DNA of 64,000 nt, from positions 248,001 to 312,000 of the forward strand of contig NZ_BCST01000005.1 of assembly GCF_001571005.1 (NCBI RefSeq), given 5' to 3'. The notes under the pieces are model-generated. The model was not told the origin of the DNA and ran no database searches. It saw only the letters and a program-made list of their open reading frames with translations. The stretch comes from Herbiconiux solani NBRC 106740 (GTDB lineage Bacteria > Actinomycetota > Actinomycetes > Actinomycetales > Microbacteriaceae). The first letter of the stretch is position 1, and each line of letters starts with the position of its first letter. This document shows, in pieces, positions 45,250 through 56,744 of the stretch. A program made the position numbers and the translations under genes.

Positions 45250-46146
45250 TCAGTGGCCGAGGTAGATGGCGGCGTTGTCGATCAGGCGGGTGCTGCCGAC
45301 CTTGGCGGCGATGATGACCCGGGCCTTGCCGGTGTAGTCGTCGTCGACGGGCTGGAAGGTGTCCGGATGCACGACGGCCAGGTAGTCGAGCTCGACCAGC
45401 TGCTCACCCATCGCGGCGGCCTGGGCGGCGGCGAGCACGGCGTCGATCCCCCGGTCGGACGCGGAGCCCGCGGCCTCGAGCACGTGCGGGAGGGTGGCGG
45501 CGGCCCGGCGCTCGCGCGGGTCGAGGAAGCGGTTGCGGCTGGAGAGCGCCAGCTCGTCGTCGTCACGGACCGTCTCGACCACCTCGACCGTGGTGGGCAT
45601 GTTGAGGTCGGTGAGCATCCGCTGCACCAGGAAGACCTGCTGGGCGTCTTTCTGGCCGAAGAGCACGACGTCCGGGCCGACGGAGTTGATCAGCTTGGCG
45701 ACGACGGTGAGCACGCCGTCGAAGTGGCCCGGGCGGCTGCGGCCCTCGAACAACGAGCCGACGCGGCCGGCGGTCACGCGGGTCGAGACGTCTCCCGTGG
45801 GGTAGAGCTCGTCGACCTCGGGGGCGAAGGCGAGGTCGGCGCCGCGGCCGGTGAGCAGGGCCAGGTCGCTCTCGAGGTCGCGCGGGTAGCGCTCGAGGTC
45901 GGCCGGATCGTTGAACTGCAGCGGGTTCACGAAGATCGAGACCACGACCAGGTCGGCGATCTCGGCGGCGCGTTCGACGAGGGCGAGGTGGCCCTGGTGC
46001 AGCGCACCCATCGTGGGGACGAGGGCGACGACGGGGCGGGTGCCGGCGGTCGTGGCGGCGTTCTGGATCTCGCGGCGGACATCCGCCACCGTCGTCACGA
46101 CGACGGGGACCTGGGCTGCGAGAGCCTCCGATTCGGCTGATGCCAC
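45250..46146 (-). CDS. panC: Pantothenate synthetase
   Basis: Pantoate-beta-alanine ligase, 298 aa, last step of pantothenate synthesis. HIGH-type motif PTMGALHQGHLALV (about 46-59), VSIFVNPLQF, and KMSKS-like segment after GPDVVLFGQKDAQQVF. SSRNRFLDPRER near 197 is the conserved substrate loop. Starts at a GTG with AAGGAG; 144 bp downstream of the DUF2520 gene. Confidence 0.97.
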   Translation of the reverse strand: MASAESEALAAQVPVVVTTVADVRREIQNAATTAGTRPVVALVPTMGALHQGHLALVERAAEIADLVVVSIFVNPLQFNDPADLERYPRDLESDLALLTGRGADLAFAPEVDELYPTGDVSTRVTAGRVGSLFEGRSRPGHFDGVLTVVAKLINSVGPDVVLFGQKDAQQVFLVQRMLTDLNMPTTVEVVETVRDDDELALSSRNRFLDPRERRAAATLPHVLEAAGSASDRGIDAVLAAAQAAAMGEQLVELDYLAVVHPDTFQPVDDDYTGKARVIIAAKVGSTRLIDNAAIYLGH

Positions 46147-46290
46147 CGGGTACTCCTTGCTGTTGAGCTGTGCTCGGCGGCGCCTCGGGCGACCGCCACG
46201 ACGATGTTACCGGGTGGCGGGACGGGGTCTGCCGGTGGGGGCGGGCCGGGTTGGATGGGCGGGGCGGATGAACGGGGCTGGGCGGGCGGG

Positions 46291-46995
46291 TCAGCCCGGG
46301 ACGTCGCCGCCGGCGCGGGCCAGGGCGTTCTGCACCGCCGAGAGCATGAGCGGCGAGAGCACCCGCCCCGGGGCGTCGACGCCGATCGAGGCGAGGAGGC
46401 CGACGGCCTGGTCGACGATCGCGCTCGAGAAGGTGGTCGCGGTCTCGATGGCCTCGGCGTAGGCCGGCCGGTCGGCTTCCGCGACGACCACGGGCTCGCC
46501 GCCCATCTCGACCACGAGCGCCTGCGCGATCGGCAGCACGGGCGTCGGGGCGGTCACGCCGAACCAGGTTCCGGTGAGGCGGCCGAGGTCGATGCTGGTG
46601 CCGGTGAACGACATCGCCGGGTGCACGGCGAGCGGGATGATGCCGGCGGCGCGGGCCGGGGCGAAGACGTCGGTGCCGAACTCGGGGGCGGTGTGCAGCA
46701 CGAGCTGGCCCATCTGCCAGGTGCCGGTGCGGGCGAGGCCCGCGATCAGGCTCTCGAGCTCGGAGGAGGGTACGGCGAGCACCACGAGCTCGCTCCGCTC
46801 GACGAGCTCGGGGATGGTGAGCACGGGCGCGCCCGGCAGCATGGCCTCGGCGCGCTCCCGACTGGACTCGCTGATGGCGGAGACACCGACGATCGCGTGA
46901 CCGGCGTTCGCGAGGGCGGCGCCGATCACCGGGCCGACGCGGCCGGCGCCGACGATGCCGACGCCGAGGCGGCCGGTGCGTTCGGAGGGCTTCAT
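46291..46995 (-). CDS. Rossmann-fold/DUF2520 oxidoreductase-like protein
   Basis: 234 aa: NAD(P)-binding GVGIVGAGRVGPVIGAAL (about 11-28), then a DUF2520 helical domain containing LAVHPAMSFTGT and AYAEAIETATTFSS. The same gene neighbours panC in mycobacteria (Rv3603c), suggesting a role near pantothenate synthesis such as a reductase, but this is unproven. The ATG has AAGGAG; its start overlaps the preceding PH-protein stop (ATGA). Confidence 0.85.
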   Translation of the reverse strand: MKPSERTGRLGVGIVGAGRVGPVIGAALANAGHAIVGVSAISESSRERAEAMLPGAPVLTIPELVERSELVVLAVPSSELESLIAGLARTGTWQMGQLVLHTAPEFGTDVFAPARAAGIIPLAVHPAMSFTGTSIDLGRLTGTWFGVTAPTPVLPIAQALVVEMGGEPVVVAEADRPAYAEAIETATTFSSAIVDQAVGLLASIGVDAPGRVLSPLMLSAVQNALARAGGDVPG

Positions 46996-48728
46996 CGGGG
47001 GTCTCCTTCAGGGGTGGTGGGGGTGGTGGGAGGTGCAGCCCAGCGCTGGGTGCGGTCGGCCGCGCCCGCGGCGTCGACGCGGACTGTCCAGAGCTCGAAG
47101 GCGGCCGTGCCGCGCTCGCGGTCGACCGCGTCGACGGTCGCCCGAACCGGCCCCGAGACCGTGTGGGCGGTGAGTCCGACGAGGTCGAGCATCCGTTGCA
47201 GCGGCCCCTGCGACAGGCGCAGGCTCTGCACCCGGGCGAGCGGCACGACCATCAGGCGGCGCCAGATGAAACCGGTGCGGATGAGGATGGCGTCGTCGGT
47301 GAGCGCGGTGCCCGTCCTCCGCCACGACAGCGGCCGGATGGGCCAGGCCCGCCGCGGGGCGTCGTCGAAGCCCCCGCCCTCCCGCGCGACGAGGCCGGCG
47401 AGCACGAGGCCGCGGGTGTGCTCCCCCGCGAGACCGGGGAGCAGGAGGCCGAGCACCTTCCGCACGTCGTCGATCGTGCCGACCGGCAGCATCGTCGTGC
47501 TCGACTGCGCGCTGCCCTCGCCGGCCGCGCCCGCCCGGTTGATGCGGATCATCCACCAGCCCACCGGCCGCCAGAGCAGCGGCTGGCTGACCTCGATCGC
47601 GTGGATGCGCCCCGGCGGCAGCGTGTCGTTGCTGGTCGAGAGCAGGCCGAAACCGACCCGCACGCCGTCCGGGGTGCCCGCGATGCTGTAGCGCAGCGAC
47701 TTGGTGAACCGGCGGCCGTAGTAGCCGAACGCGGCGGCCGCACCGGGCAGCAGCAGGAAGACGACGAACAGCCGGTCGCCGAGCATCGATGTCGTGACGA
47801 GCACCGCCGCGACCACGAGGAGGCCGATGGTGAAGCCGCTCAGCACGAGCGAGGCGATCAGGCGGCCGGGCGGGATGCGGACGACCGACTCGGGGGCGGC
47901 CAGCGTCGGGTCGAGCTCGGGGGCGAGGAGTTCGCGCATCCGCTGGTTGACCAGGCGCTCGCGCTGCTGCGGCGGGACGGCGCCGGCCTGCGCGGGCACC
48001 CCGCCAGGTACTTGCTCGCCGGGCACCTGCACGCCGGGCACCTGCCCTCCGGCCTGCCCCAACGCGTCGGCGGTGCGCTCCTCGGCCTCCACCTGCTCGC
48101 GCGCCTGCAGCCCGGAGGCCAGCACGAGCACGTCACGGCGCAGGCGGTCGGCGCCGGCGCTGCCGAGGTAGGCCAGTTGCACCTTCGCGTCCTGCCCGGC
48201 GACGCTGATGTCGAGCTTGGCGGCTCCGAACAGGCGGGCGAACACCGGGCGGTCGATGCCGATGCCCTGGATGCGATCGAGCCGGGCCCGCCGATGCGTG
48301 CGGAAGAGGATGCCGCTGCGCACCTCGACGACGTCGTCGCCGACCCGGAAGCTGTGCGTGCGCCAGGAGAGGTAGAAGCCCGCGATGCCGATGACGAGGG
48401 CTCCGACGACGATGAGGCCGAGCCAGCCGATCTGGCCGCGCTCGTAGGCGGTCTGCAGCGGGTCGCCGGGAAGGTCGGGAGCGCCGAAGACCCAGTCGAC
48501 CAGCCGCTCACGGAAGTTCGCGATCACGAAGCCGAGCACCGCGATCAGCACGATGCCGCCGCGGAGCAGCGGGGTGGCGGGGTGCAGGCGGTGCCACTCG
48601 CCGTCGGTGAGGTCGGTGCCGGCCTGCCTCGGACCGCCCTGGCCGCCGTGGCCCGTGGCGCCCTGGCTCAGGCCGCCCTGGATGGGGCCGCCCTGGATCG
48701 GGCCGCCGTCGCCCGGTTGCTCGCTCAC
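46992..48728 (-). CDS. Membrane protein with bacterial PH domains (YdbT-like)
   Basis: 578 aa, with several bPH_2 (DUF304) repeats and membrane helices (LRGGIVLIAVLGFVIANF; LIVVGALVIGIAGFYLSW). Repeats are visible as FRVGDDVVEVRSGILFRTHRRARLDRIQGIGIDRP and later versions near IHAIEVSQPLL and VVPLARVQSLRLSQGP. The N-terminal tail is Gly/Gln-rich. GTG start overlaps the 160-aa PH protein (GTGA). Function unknown; the pair resembles Bacillus YdbS/YdbT. Confidence 0.85.
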   Translation of the reverse strand: MSEQPGDGGPIQGGPIQGGLSQGATGHGGQGGPRQAGTDLTDGEWHRLHPATPLLRGGIVLIAVLGFVIANFRERLVDWVFGAPDLPGDPLQTAYERGQIGWLGLIVVGALVIGIAGFYLSWRTHSFRVGDDVVEVRSGILFRTHRRARLDRIQGIGIDRPVFARLFGAAKLDISVAGQDAKVQLAYLGSAGADRLRRDVLVLASGLQAREQVEAEERTADALGQAGGQVPGVQVPGEQVPGGVPAQAGAVPPQQRERLVNQRMRELLAPELDPTLAAPESVVRIPPGRLIASLVLSGFTIGLLVVAAVLVTTSMLGDRLFVVFLLLPGAAAAFGYYGRRFTKSLRYSIAGTPDGVRVGFGLLSTSNDTLPPGRIHAIEVSQPLLWRPVGWWMIRINRAGAAGEGSAQSSTTMLPVGTIDDVRKVLGLLLPGLAGEHTRGLVLAGLVAREGGGFDDAPRRAWPIRPLSWRRTGTALTDDAILIRTGFIWRRLMVVPLARVQSLRLSQGPLQRMLDLVGLTAHTVSGPVRATVDAVDRERGTAAFELWTVRVDAAGAADRTQRWAAPPTTPTTPEGDPR

Positions 48729-49207
48729 AGCCCCACGCGACGCGACTCCGCGAGGGCGACGAGCTCGTCACGGAGCGCGGTCGCCTCGGCGTCGACGAGA
48801 CCCGGGATCGTGACGCCGGTCGCCGCCGCGGCCGTCACGAACTTGAGCTCGGCCAGACCCAGCGCCCGCGCGACCGGGCCGCGGTTGACGTCGATCAGCT
48901 GCATGCGCCCATAGGGCACCGACACCACGCGGTGGAACATGATGCCCCGCTTGAACTCGAGGTCGTCGTCGCGCAGTCGGTAGCCGATCGAGCGCACCCG
49001 CCGGGGTGCGAGGGCGAGGGTCGTCAGCCCGATCACGACCGCCACCGCGAGCGCCGGCCAGCCGAACCACGAGCCGTTGAGGATGAACGGCACGGTCACC
49101 GCCGCGAGCACCAGCCCGCCGATGATGCTGGAGACGACCTCGACGCCCAGGTACTTGGGGCTGACGCCGTGCCACTCCCCGGTCACGGTCATCCGATTCG
49201 AGGGCAC
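48725..49207 (-). CDS. Small membrane protein with bacterial PH domain (YdbS-like)
   Basis: 160 aa: two short hydrophobic helices (IIGGLVLAAVTVPFIL, WPALAVAVVIGLTTLAL) then a bPH_2 domain (IGYRLRDDDLEFKRGIMFHRVVSVPYGRMQLIDVNRGP). Start GTG at 49207 or ATG at 49192; both weak. Probably works with the following 578-aa PH protein in the membrane. Confidence 0.85.
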   Translation of the reverse strand: MPSNRMTVTGEWHGVSPKYLGVEVVSSIIGGLVLAAVTVPFILNGSWFGWPALAVAVVIGLTTLALAPRRVRSIGYRLRDDDLEFKRGIMFHRVVSVPYGRMQLIDVNRGPVARALGLAELKFVTAAAATGVTIPGLVDAEATALRDELVALAESRRVGL

Positions 49208-49214
49208 GGGATTC

Positions 49215-49667
49215 TCACTTCGCGTCGGGTTCGTCGGGCGGCAGGGTGCACAGCCGCTCGGCCACGAGACCGGCGACCAGGAGGGTGACCCCGGAGACCG
49301 CGGCGGCGATGCCCGACCAGAGGGAGCCTACATCGGCGATCACCGGCCGGGTCAGGAGGAAGGCGAGCACCCCGATGCTGAACCCGCCGATCAGGCTTCC
49401 GACGAGGCTCGAAGCCTTCGCGAGCACCACGGTGCGCATGGCGCGGAACGGGTTGACCTGCGCCGCCGAGGTGCCGCGGATGGCGCGCCGGATCGGCACC
49501 GCCAGCACCACGACGATCGCCGCCGCGGCGAGCAGCGTGATGGTGAGCGTAACCGGCGGGACAAGCACGGGCGAACCGGCCGCCGCGAGCACGATCTCGA
49601 GCACGTAGCCGGCCGCGATCCCGACGACGCCGAAGACGATCAGGGTGACCGGACGCGTGTGCCTCAC
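49215..49667 (-). CDS. DUF3180 membrane protein
   Basis: 150 aa, four predicted helices (TLIVFGVVGIAAGYVLEIVL; LTITLLAAAAIVVVLAVP; LIGGFSIGVLAFLL; AAAVSGVTLLVAGLVAE). The stretch RTVVLAKASSLVGSLIGG is the family core. GTG at 49667 has GGGGGAG and overlaps folK (GTGA). Actinobacterial, always next to folK; function unknown. Confidence 0.85.
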   Translation of the reverse strand: MRHTRPVTLIVFGVVGIAAGYVLEIVLAAAGSPVLVPPVTLTITLLAAAAIVVVLAVPIRRAIRGTSAAQVNPFRAMRTVVLAKASSLVGSLIGGFSIGVLAFLLTRPVIADVGSLWSGIAAAVSGVTLLVAGLVAERLCTLPPDEPDAK

Positions 49668-50215
49668 CGACGCTCCCCCGCGTAGGGCCGGAGGGTCGTC
49701 TGCGGGATGCGCGCCAGCAGGGCGTCCGCGCGCCCGAGCCCCGGCAGGGTCGCCTCCGGATCGACCTCGAGCCACGGCACGAGCACGAAGTCGCGCTCGG
49801 CCGCCCGGGGGTGCGGGAGGGTCAGGCGCGGGGTGTCGCGGATGACGGAGGCGAAGGTCACGATGTCGACGTCGAGCGTGCGGTCTCCCCAGCGCTCGGC
49901 CCGCACACGGCCGTGCGCGTGCTCGATCGCGTTGACGACGCCGAGCAGCTCTTCGGGATGGAGGCTGGTGCGGATCAGGGCGACCGCGTTCAGGTAGGCG
50001 GGCGCGTCGGGGTCGACGCCATCCGGTTTGACCGCCGTGGTCTCGTAGAGACGCGAGACCGCGAGCACCTCGATGCCCTCGGTCTCCTCGAGCTCCCGCA
50101 CCGCCTCGAGGATCGTCGTCTCGCGATCGCCCAGGTTGCTGCCGAGGGCGAGCACGGCGGGGAGCCGGATGATCCGGCGCTCGACGCTCGGGATCGGACG
50201 GGCGTTCGCGTTCAT
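49664..50215 (-). CDS. folK: 6-hydroxymethyl-7,8-dihydropterin pyrophosphokinase
   Basis: HPPK, 183 aa. ALGSNLGDRE near the start and the metal-binding RWGDRTLDVDIVTF are diagnostic; LPHPRAAERDFVLVPWLEVDP is the C-terminal signature. It transfers pyrophosphate from ATP to the pterin for folate synthesis. ATG overlaps folB stop (ATGA). Confidence 0.96.
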   Translation of the reverse strand: MNANARPIPSVERRIIRLPAVLALGSNLGDRETTILEAVRELEETEGIEVLAVSRLYETTAVKPDGVDPDAPAYLNAVALIRTSLHPEELLGVVNAIEHAHGRVRAERWGDRTLDVDIVTFASVIRDTPRLTLPHPRAAERDFVLVPWLEVDPEATLPGLGRADALLARIPQTTLRPYAGERR

Positions 50216-50703
50216 GAGGAGGCCAATCGTGCTCGGGGCTTCGTGCGGATGATCGTGATGCTGACGTCGGCGAAGGGCACCGTGATCGGGGCGTCGGGCT
50301 TGTGCACCACGACGCGCGTGCGCTCGACGGGCTCGTGGGCGAGCACGACGGAGGCGACGCGCTCGGCGAGCGTCTCGATCAGGTCGACCGGGTCGGCGGC
50401 CACGGCCTCGGAGATCTCGACGGCGAGTTCGCCGTAGTGCACCGTGCGGGCGAGGTCGTCGCCCGAGGCGGCGGGCGCGGTGTCGAGCCAGACGTCGACG
50501 TCGATCACGAAGCGCTGGCCGTTCTCGCGCTCGAAGTCGAAGACGCCGTGGTGGGCGAAGACCTCGAGGCCGGTGAGGGTGAGGAGGTCGAGCTCGGCGG
50601 GGGCGGCGGCGGATGCACGGGGTGCGCCATGCAGGTCGGCGTCGGGCCGGCGGGTGCCGGGTTCGCCGGTGCCGGGCCGGCGGGTGCCGGGTTCGTCGGT
50701 CAT
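50212..50703 (-). CDS. folB: Dihydroneopterin aldolase
   Basis: 163 aa; catalytic core about 40-160: LTGLEVFAHHGVFDFERENGQRF, YGELAVEISEAV and TVPFADVSITIIR. It converts dihydroneopterin to hydroxymethyl-dihydropterin. The first 38 residues are an unusual Gly/Pro/Arg repeat (GTRRPGTGEPGTRRPD) outside the fold. ATG overlaps the folP stop. Confidence 0.93.
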   Translation of the reverse strand: MTDEPGTRRPGTGEPGTRRPDADLHGAPRASAAAPAELDLLTLTGLEVFAHHGVFDFERENGQRFVIDVDVWLDTAPAASGDDLARTVHYGELAVEISEAVAADPVDLIETLAERVASVVLAHEPVERTRVVVHKPDAPITVPFADVSITIIRTKPRARLASS

Positions 50704-51542
50704 GCCTGCCCTCCCTCGTCCTCGTCGCGGCCGCGGGGGTCGTCGCCGTGCCAGGCGGCGACCACGTCGAGCGCCTGCCGGGTGAGAGCCACGTCGTGCA
50801 CCCGCACCCCCCACACGCCGTCGTGCACGGCGAGGGCCGCCACGATCGCCGAGGGGAGGTCGCGGTGGCCCGGCGCGGTGCCCTCGGGCAGCAGCCCGCC
50901 GATGAAACGCTTGCGCGACGCCCCTACGAGCACCGGGGGGCCGAGCGCCACGAGGCGGTCGAGGTGCCGCAGGAGCTGCCAGTTGTGGGCGCCGTTCTTC
51001 GCGAACCCCAGACCGGGGTCGAGGATCAGCCGGTCGGGGTCGACACCCTTGACGATCAGCTCGGCGGCCCGGAACTCCAGGTGCGAGACGACCTCGCCGA
51101 CCACGTCGCGGTAGTGGGCCGCACCCGCCATCTCGTCGCTCGGACCGCGCCAGTGCATCACGACGAACCGGGCGTCCGAGGCCACGATCAGGTCGTCCAT
51201 CTCAGGGTCGGCGAGGCCGCCCGAGACGTCGTTCACGATGCTCGCGCCGGCCTCGATCGCCGCGGCGGCCGTGGAGGCGTTGGTCGTGTCGACGCTGACC
51301 GTGATGCCCCGGGCGACCAGGTCGCGGACGACGGGCAGCACCCGCCGCTGCTCCTCCGAGACGGCGATGCGGCCGGCTCCCGGGCGGGTCGACTCCCCGC
51401 CCACGTCGATGACGTCGGCGCCCTGCGCGACCATCTCGACGGCGTGACGCACGGCGGCGTCCCGGTCGAGCCAGAGTCCGCCGTCGCTGAACGAGTCCGG
51501 CGTGACGTTGAGGATGCCGAGGATCGCGGTCGGTGCGCTCAC
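50700..51542 (-). CDS. folP: Dihydropteroate synthase
   Basis: 280 aa, TIM barrel. Signatures ILNVTPDSFSDGG (9-21), ADVIDVGGESTRPGA (about 43-57), LILDPGLGFAKN and GASRKRFIG. Joins pterin pyrophosphate to p-aminobenzoate; sulfonamide target. GTG start overlaps folE (GTGA). Confidence 0.97.
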   Translation of the reverse strand: MSAPTAILGILNVTPDSFSDGGLWLDRDAAVRHAVEMVAQGADVIDVGGESTRPGAGRIAVSEEQRRVLPVVRDLVARGITVSVDTTNASTAAAAIEAGASIVNDVSGGLADPEMDDLIVASDARFVVMHWRGPSDEMAGAAHYRDVVGEVVSHLEFRAAELIVKGVDPDRLILDPGLGFAKNGAHNWQLLRHLDRLVALGPPVLVGASRKRFIGGLLPEGTAPGHRDLPSAIVAALAVHDGVWGVRVHDVALTRQALDVVAAWHGDDPRGRDEDEGGQA

Positions 51543-52153
51543 CGGCCCTCCCCCGGTGCATCCTGGAGCCCTGCGCTCGGAACGGTGCCCGACCCGGTGC
51601 CGATCAGGGCGATCACCTCGGCCCGCGCGGCCGGGTCGGTGAAGACCCCGCGCGACGCGAGGGTGACGGTGGTGCTGCGGGTCTGCCGCGGCCCGCGCGC
51701 GCTGACGCAGCCGTGCTTCGCGTCGAGGACGACCAGCACGCCCGGGGAGTCCAGCGCCGATTCGATGGCCGCAGCGATCTCGTCGCCGAGCCGCTCCTGC
51801 AGCTGGGGGCGCGAGGAGGCCGACTCGATCACCGCGACGATGCCGCCGAGCCCCGCGATCCGCTCGCCCGGCAGGTAGGCCACGTGGGCCACCCCCTCGA
51901 ACACCATCAGGTGGTGCTCGCAGACCGAGCGGAAGGTGATGTCGCGCAGGATGACGGGCTGCGCATCCGGAGCCGTGAAGGTCGAGCCGATCGCCGACGC
52001 CGGATCGACCCCTACGCCGCCGTACAGCTCGGCGAACAGGTCGGCGACGCGACGCGGGGTCTGCGCCAGCCCCTCACGGGCCGGGTCGTCGCCGATCGCG
52101 GCCAGGATCTCACTGACCGCGGCCTCGATCCTCTCCCGGTCGACGGAGCTCAC
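51539..52153 (-). CDS. folE: GTP cyclohydrolase I
   Basis: 204 aa, first enzyme of tetrahydrofolate synthesis. Zinc site VCEHHLMVF and HGCVSARG (second Cys), with RIAGLGGIVAVIESASSRPQLQERL in between. GTG start 7 bp after ftsH. Head of a tight folE-folP-folB-folK string. Confidence 0.97.
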   Translation of the reverse strand: MSSVDRERIEAAVSEILAAIGDDPAREGLAQTPRRVADLFAELYGGVGVDPASAIGSTFTAPDAQPVILRDITFRSVCEHHLMVFEGVAHVAYLPGERIAGLGGIVAVIESASSRPQLQERLGDEIAAAIESALDSPGVLVVLDAKHGCVSARGPRQTRSTTVTLASRGVFTDPAARAEVIALIGTGSGTVPSAGLQDAPGEGR

Positions 52154-52160
52154 GCGAGCC

Positions 52161-54173
<2,013 letters not shown>

Positions 54174-54295
54174 GTCTCTTCATCGCTTGTGTGCCGGGGA
54201 TGCAGCACGGTGCCTATGTCGTGCTGCAAGGGTACCCGTCGCGGACTGGACGCCGCCTCCATGTTCCCCGTGGGCGTAACGGCCCCGGCGAGGAG

Positions 54296-54979
54296 TCACC
54301 GCACCAGGAAGGTCACCGCCACGACGTTCGAATACGCATCCTGATCCGGGCCGGTCAGCCGGTAGAGGAAACGGTCGGTTCCCGTGAAGCCGGCGTCGGG
54401 CTGGTACACGAAGGAACCGGTCACGGTGTCGAGCGCGAGACTGCCGTGCGCCGGCGGGGTCTCGCCACGCTGGATCAGCCAGCCCGCCGTGGGCACGGAG
54501 TCGTTCTGCAGCAACCCGGCATCCGCCCCCACCGCGAGCCGAGCGCCGGCCGCCACCTCGTAGGAGTCAGCCCCGGCCACCGCCTCGGGCACGACCTCGA
54601 CCGTGAACGACGCCTCCCAGATCGACGGCAGCCCGCCGACCGGCACGATCACGCGGATCACGTCGGTGCCGAGGTAGCCGTCGGCCGAGGTGTAGTCGAT
54701 CACGCCGGCGGGAGTGATCGACACCGTGCCGTGCCCGGCGACCGCGAGCAGCTGCCGGGGCACCTGGGAATGGCAGGTCGTGCGCAGCCGCGTCGGCAAC
54801 CCCGTCACGACCTGCTGCGTCGTGCCGAGCGCGTGCTCGCAGACCGGGGTGGGCATGAGCGCGTCGGCCGGCGCCGCGGAGAATCCGGCGAGGCCCACCG
54901 CGAGGAGCGCGCCGGCACCGGCGAGGGCGACGGAACGGGTGATGGTGCGCGAGATCGTGCGGGAGATGGTGGACGGCAT
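54296..54979 (-). CDS. Secreted Ig-like/cadherin-like domain protein
   Basis: 227 aa with a signal peptide (VALAGAGALLAVGLAGFSAAPADA, cleavage near 41). The mature part has two Ig-like/tandem 95-residue beta domains: SVTPAGVIDYTSADGYLGTDVIRV and GSFVYQPDAGFTGTDRFLYRL (Ig_7/cadherin-like). Two Cys (about 47 and 69) may pair. The N-terminus contains an ISRTISRTITR repeat. No anchor or sortase motif. Lies between hpt and ftsH, an unusual place. Confidence 0.7.
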   Translation of the reverse strand: MPSTISRTISRTITRSVALAGAGALLAVGLAGFSAAPADALMPTPVCEHALGTTQQVVTGLPTRLRTTCHSQVPRQLLAVAGHGTVSITPAGVIDYTSADGYLGTDVIRVIVPVGGLPSIWEASFTVEVVPEAVAGADSYEVAAGARLAVGADAGLLQNDSVPTAGWLIQRGETPPAHGSLALDTVTGSFVYQPDAGFTGTDRFLYRLTGPDQDAYSNVVAVTFLVR

Positions 54980-55045
54980 GGATCGGCCTCTCGTTCGGGC
55001 CCGACCCTCCGTCAGCCTAGCAGAACCCGAGGTATCCTCATCGAC

Positions 55046-55600
55046 TCAGGCGTAGACGTGGGGGGCGAGCACGCCGATCGACTTGAGGTTGCGGTAGCGC
55101 TCGGCGTAGTCGAGGCCGTAGCCCACGACGAAGGCGTTCGGGATGTCGTAGCCGACGTACTTCACGTCGATCTCGACCTTCACGGCCTCGGGCTTCCGCA
55201 GCAGTGCGCAGATCTCGACCGAGGCGGCGCCCCGCGACCGCAGGTTCGCCAGCAGCCACGACAGCGTGAGCCCGGAGTCGATGATGTCCTCGACGATCAG
55301 CACCTTGCGGCCGGTGATGTCGGTGTCGAGGTCTTTCAGGATGCGGACGACGCCGCTGGACTGCGTGCCCGAGCCGTAGGAGCTCACCGCCATCCAGTCC
55401 ATGTTGATCTGCAGCCGCAGCGCGCGGGCGAGATCGGCCATCACCATGACGGCGCCGCGCAGCACTCCCACGAGGAGGACGTCGTCGTCATCGGTGTAGT
55501 CGGCCTCGATGGAGCGGGCGAGCTCGGAGATCTTCTCGGCGATCTGCTCTTCGGTGAACAGCACCTCGGTGATGTCGGATTCGATGTCTGAAATGTCCAT
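55046..55600 (-). CDS. hpt: Hypoxanthine phosphoribosyltransferase
   Basis: Purine salvage enzyme, 184 aa. PRPP-binding motif [33 protein letters not shown] and [24 protein letters not shown] are diagnostic. Converts hypoxanthine/guanine to nucleotides. 12 bp downstream of tilS. Confidence 0.97.
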   Translation of the reverse strand: MDISDIESDITEVLFTEEQIAEKISELARSIEADYTDDDDVLLVGVLRGAVMVMADLARALRLQINMDWMAVSSYGSGTQSSGVVRILKDLDTDITGRKVLIVEDIIDSGLTLSWLLANLRSRGAASVEICALLRKPEAVKVEIDVKYVGYDIPNAFVVGYGLDYAERYRNLKSIGVLAPHVYA

Positions 55601-55612
55601 GGCTGCCGTTCC

Positions 55613-56653
55613 CTACTCGTCGATCGTGTCGTGGACCGCTCGCGAGAACACGATCCGCGCTCCCCGCCGCACCACTCTAATCCCTGGCAGATCGACGCCC
55701 TTCTGGCCGTGCCAGTCGGTGACCAGGGCCGCCGCCGCCAGGGTCTGCGCGCGCGAGAGCGAGACGCCGAACTCGCTCTCGACCACGTACCGGATGATCC
55801 GGTTGCGGAGCGCAGGCGGGTTCGCCGCGAGCGCCGGTGCCGAGATCGCGATGCCGGCCTCGGCGTGCTCGACCAGATCCTCGATCGTCTCGGTGGCCAT
55901 GTCATGCAGGGTGTCGTCGTCCTCACGGAACTGCTCGGCCGTCCGGGCCAGCGCCTCGGCGATGCCCGGGCCGAGCTCGCGTTCAAGGAGCGGCAGCACG
56001 ACCTCGCGCACCCGCACCCGGGTGAAGGAGGGATCGAGGTTGTGCGGGTCATGCCAGGGCTCGAGCCCGGAGTCGGCGCAGAAGGCGAGGGTGGCCTCAC
56101 GACGGATGCCGAGCAGCGGGCGGAGGCGGGTCCCCGAGGCGGAGACCGGCTCCATCCCGCCCAGGCTCGCGGCCCCGGCCCCGCGCGCCAGCCCGAGCAG
56201 CACCGTCTCGGCCTGGTCGTCGAGCGTGTGGCCGAGGAGGACGACGCGGGCACCGGTGTCGGTGAGCGCCCGGTCGAGCGCGGCGTAGCGGGCCGTGCGG
56301 GCGGCGGCCTCGGGGCCGCCGGTGACCGAGGCGGGACCCGCGGCGACCTCGACCCGGGTGACGAGCACGGGGTCGAGACCGAGGGCAGAGGCCTGGGCTG
56401 CGGCGCGCGCGGCGACCGCATCCGAGTCGGCCTGCAGACCGTGGTCGACCACGACCGCACCCGCCCGAAGACCGGCCCGTGGGGCCTCGAAGGCCGTGGC
56501 CGCCGCCAGCGCGAGGGAGTCGGGGCCGCCGCTGAGGGCGACGAGCACCAGCGAGCCCTGGTCGAGCCCCCGTGCCTCCAGGGCCTGTCGGACGGCCCGC
56601 CGGACATCGGCGGTGGCGGGGGTGAGGCGCGGTCGTCGATCGTCCATGTGCAT
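55613..56653 (-). CDS. tilS: tRNA(Ile)-lysidine synthetase
   Basis: 346 aa; PP-loop ALSGGPDSLAL (about 39-49) and HTLDDQAETVLLGLARGAG. Modifies C34 of tRNA-Ile(CAT). Start ATG at 56653 or two codons on. Divergent from ppa across 91 bp. Confidence 0.95.
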   Translation of the reverse strand: MHMDDRRPRLTPATADVRRAVRQALEARGLDQGSLVLVALSGGPDSLALAAATAFEAPRAGLRAGAVVVDHGLQADSDAVAARAAAQASALGLDPVLVTRVEVAAGPASVTGGPEAAARTARYAALDRALTDTGARVVLLGHTLDDQAETVLLGLARGAGAASLGGMEPVSASGTRLRPLLGIRREATLAFCADSGLEPWHDPHNLDPSFTRVRVREVVLPLLERELGPGIAEALARTAEQFREDDDTLHDMATETIEDLVEHAEAGIAISAPALAANPPALRNRIIRYVVESEFGVSLSRAQTLAAAALVTDWHGQKGVDLPGIRVVRRGARIVFSRAVHDTIDE

Positions 56654-56744
56654 CCGATAACGTTATTGCAGCGCACAGGCATCGACAGCTGTGGCATGAC
56701 CACGCCCGGCATGCGTGACCGGAATCGACATCAGGGAGCACAAC

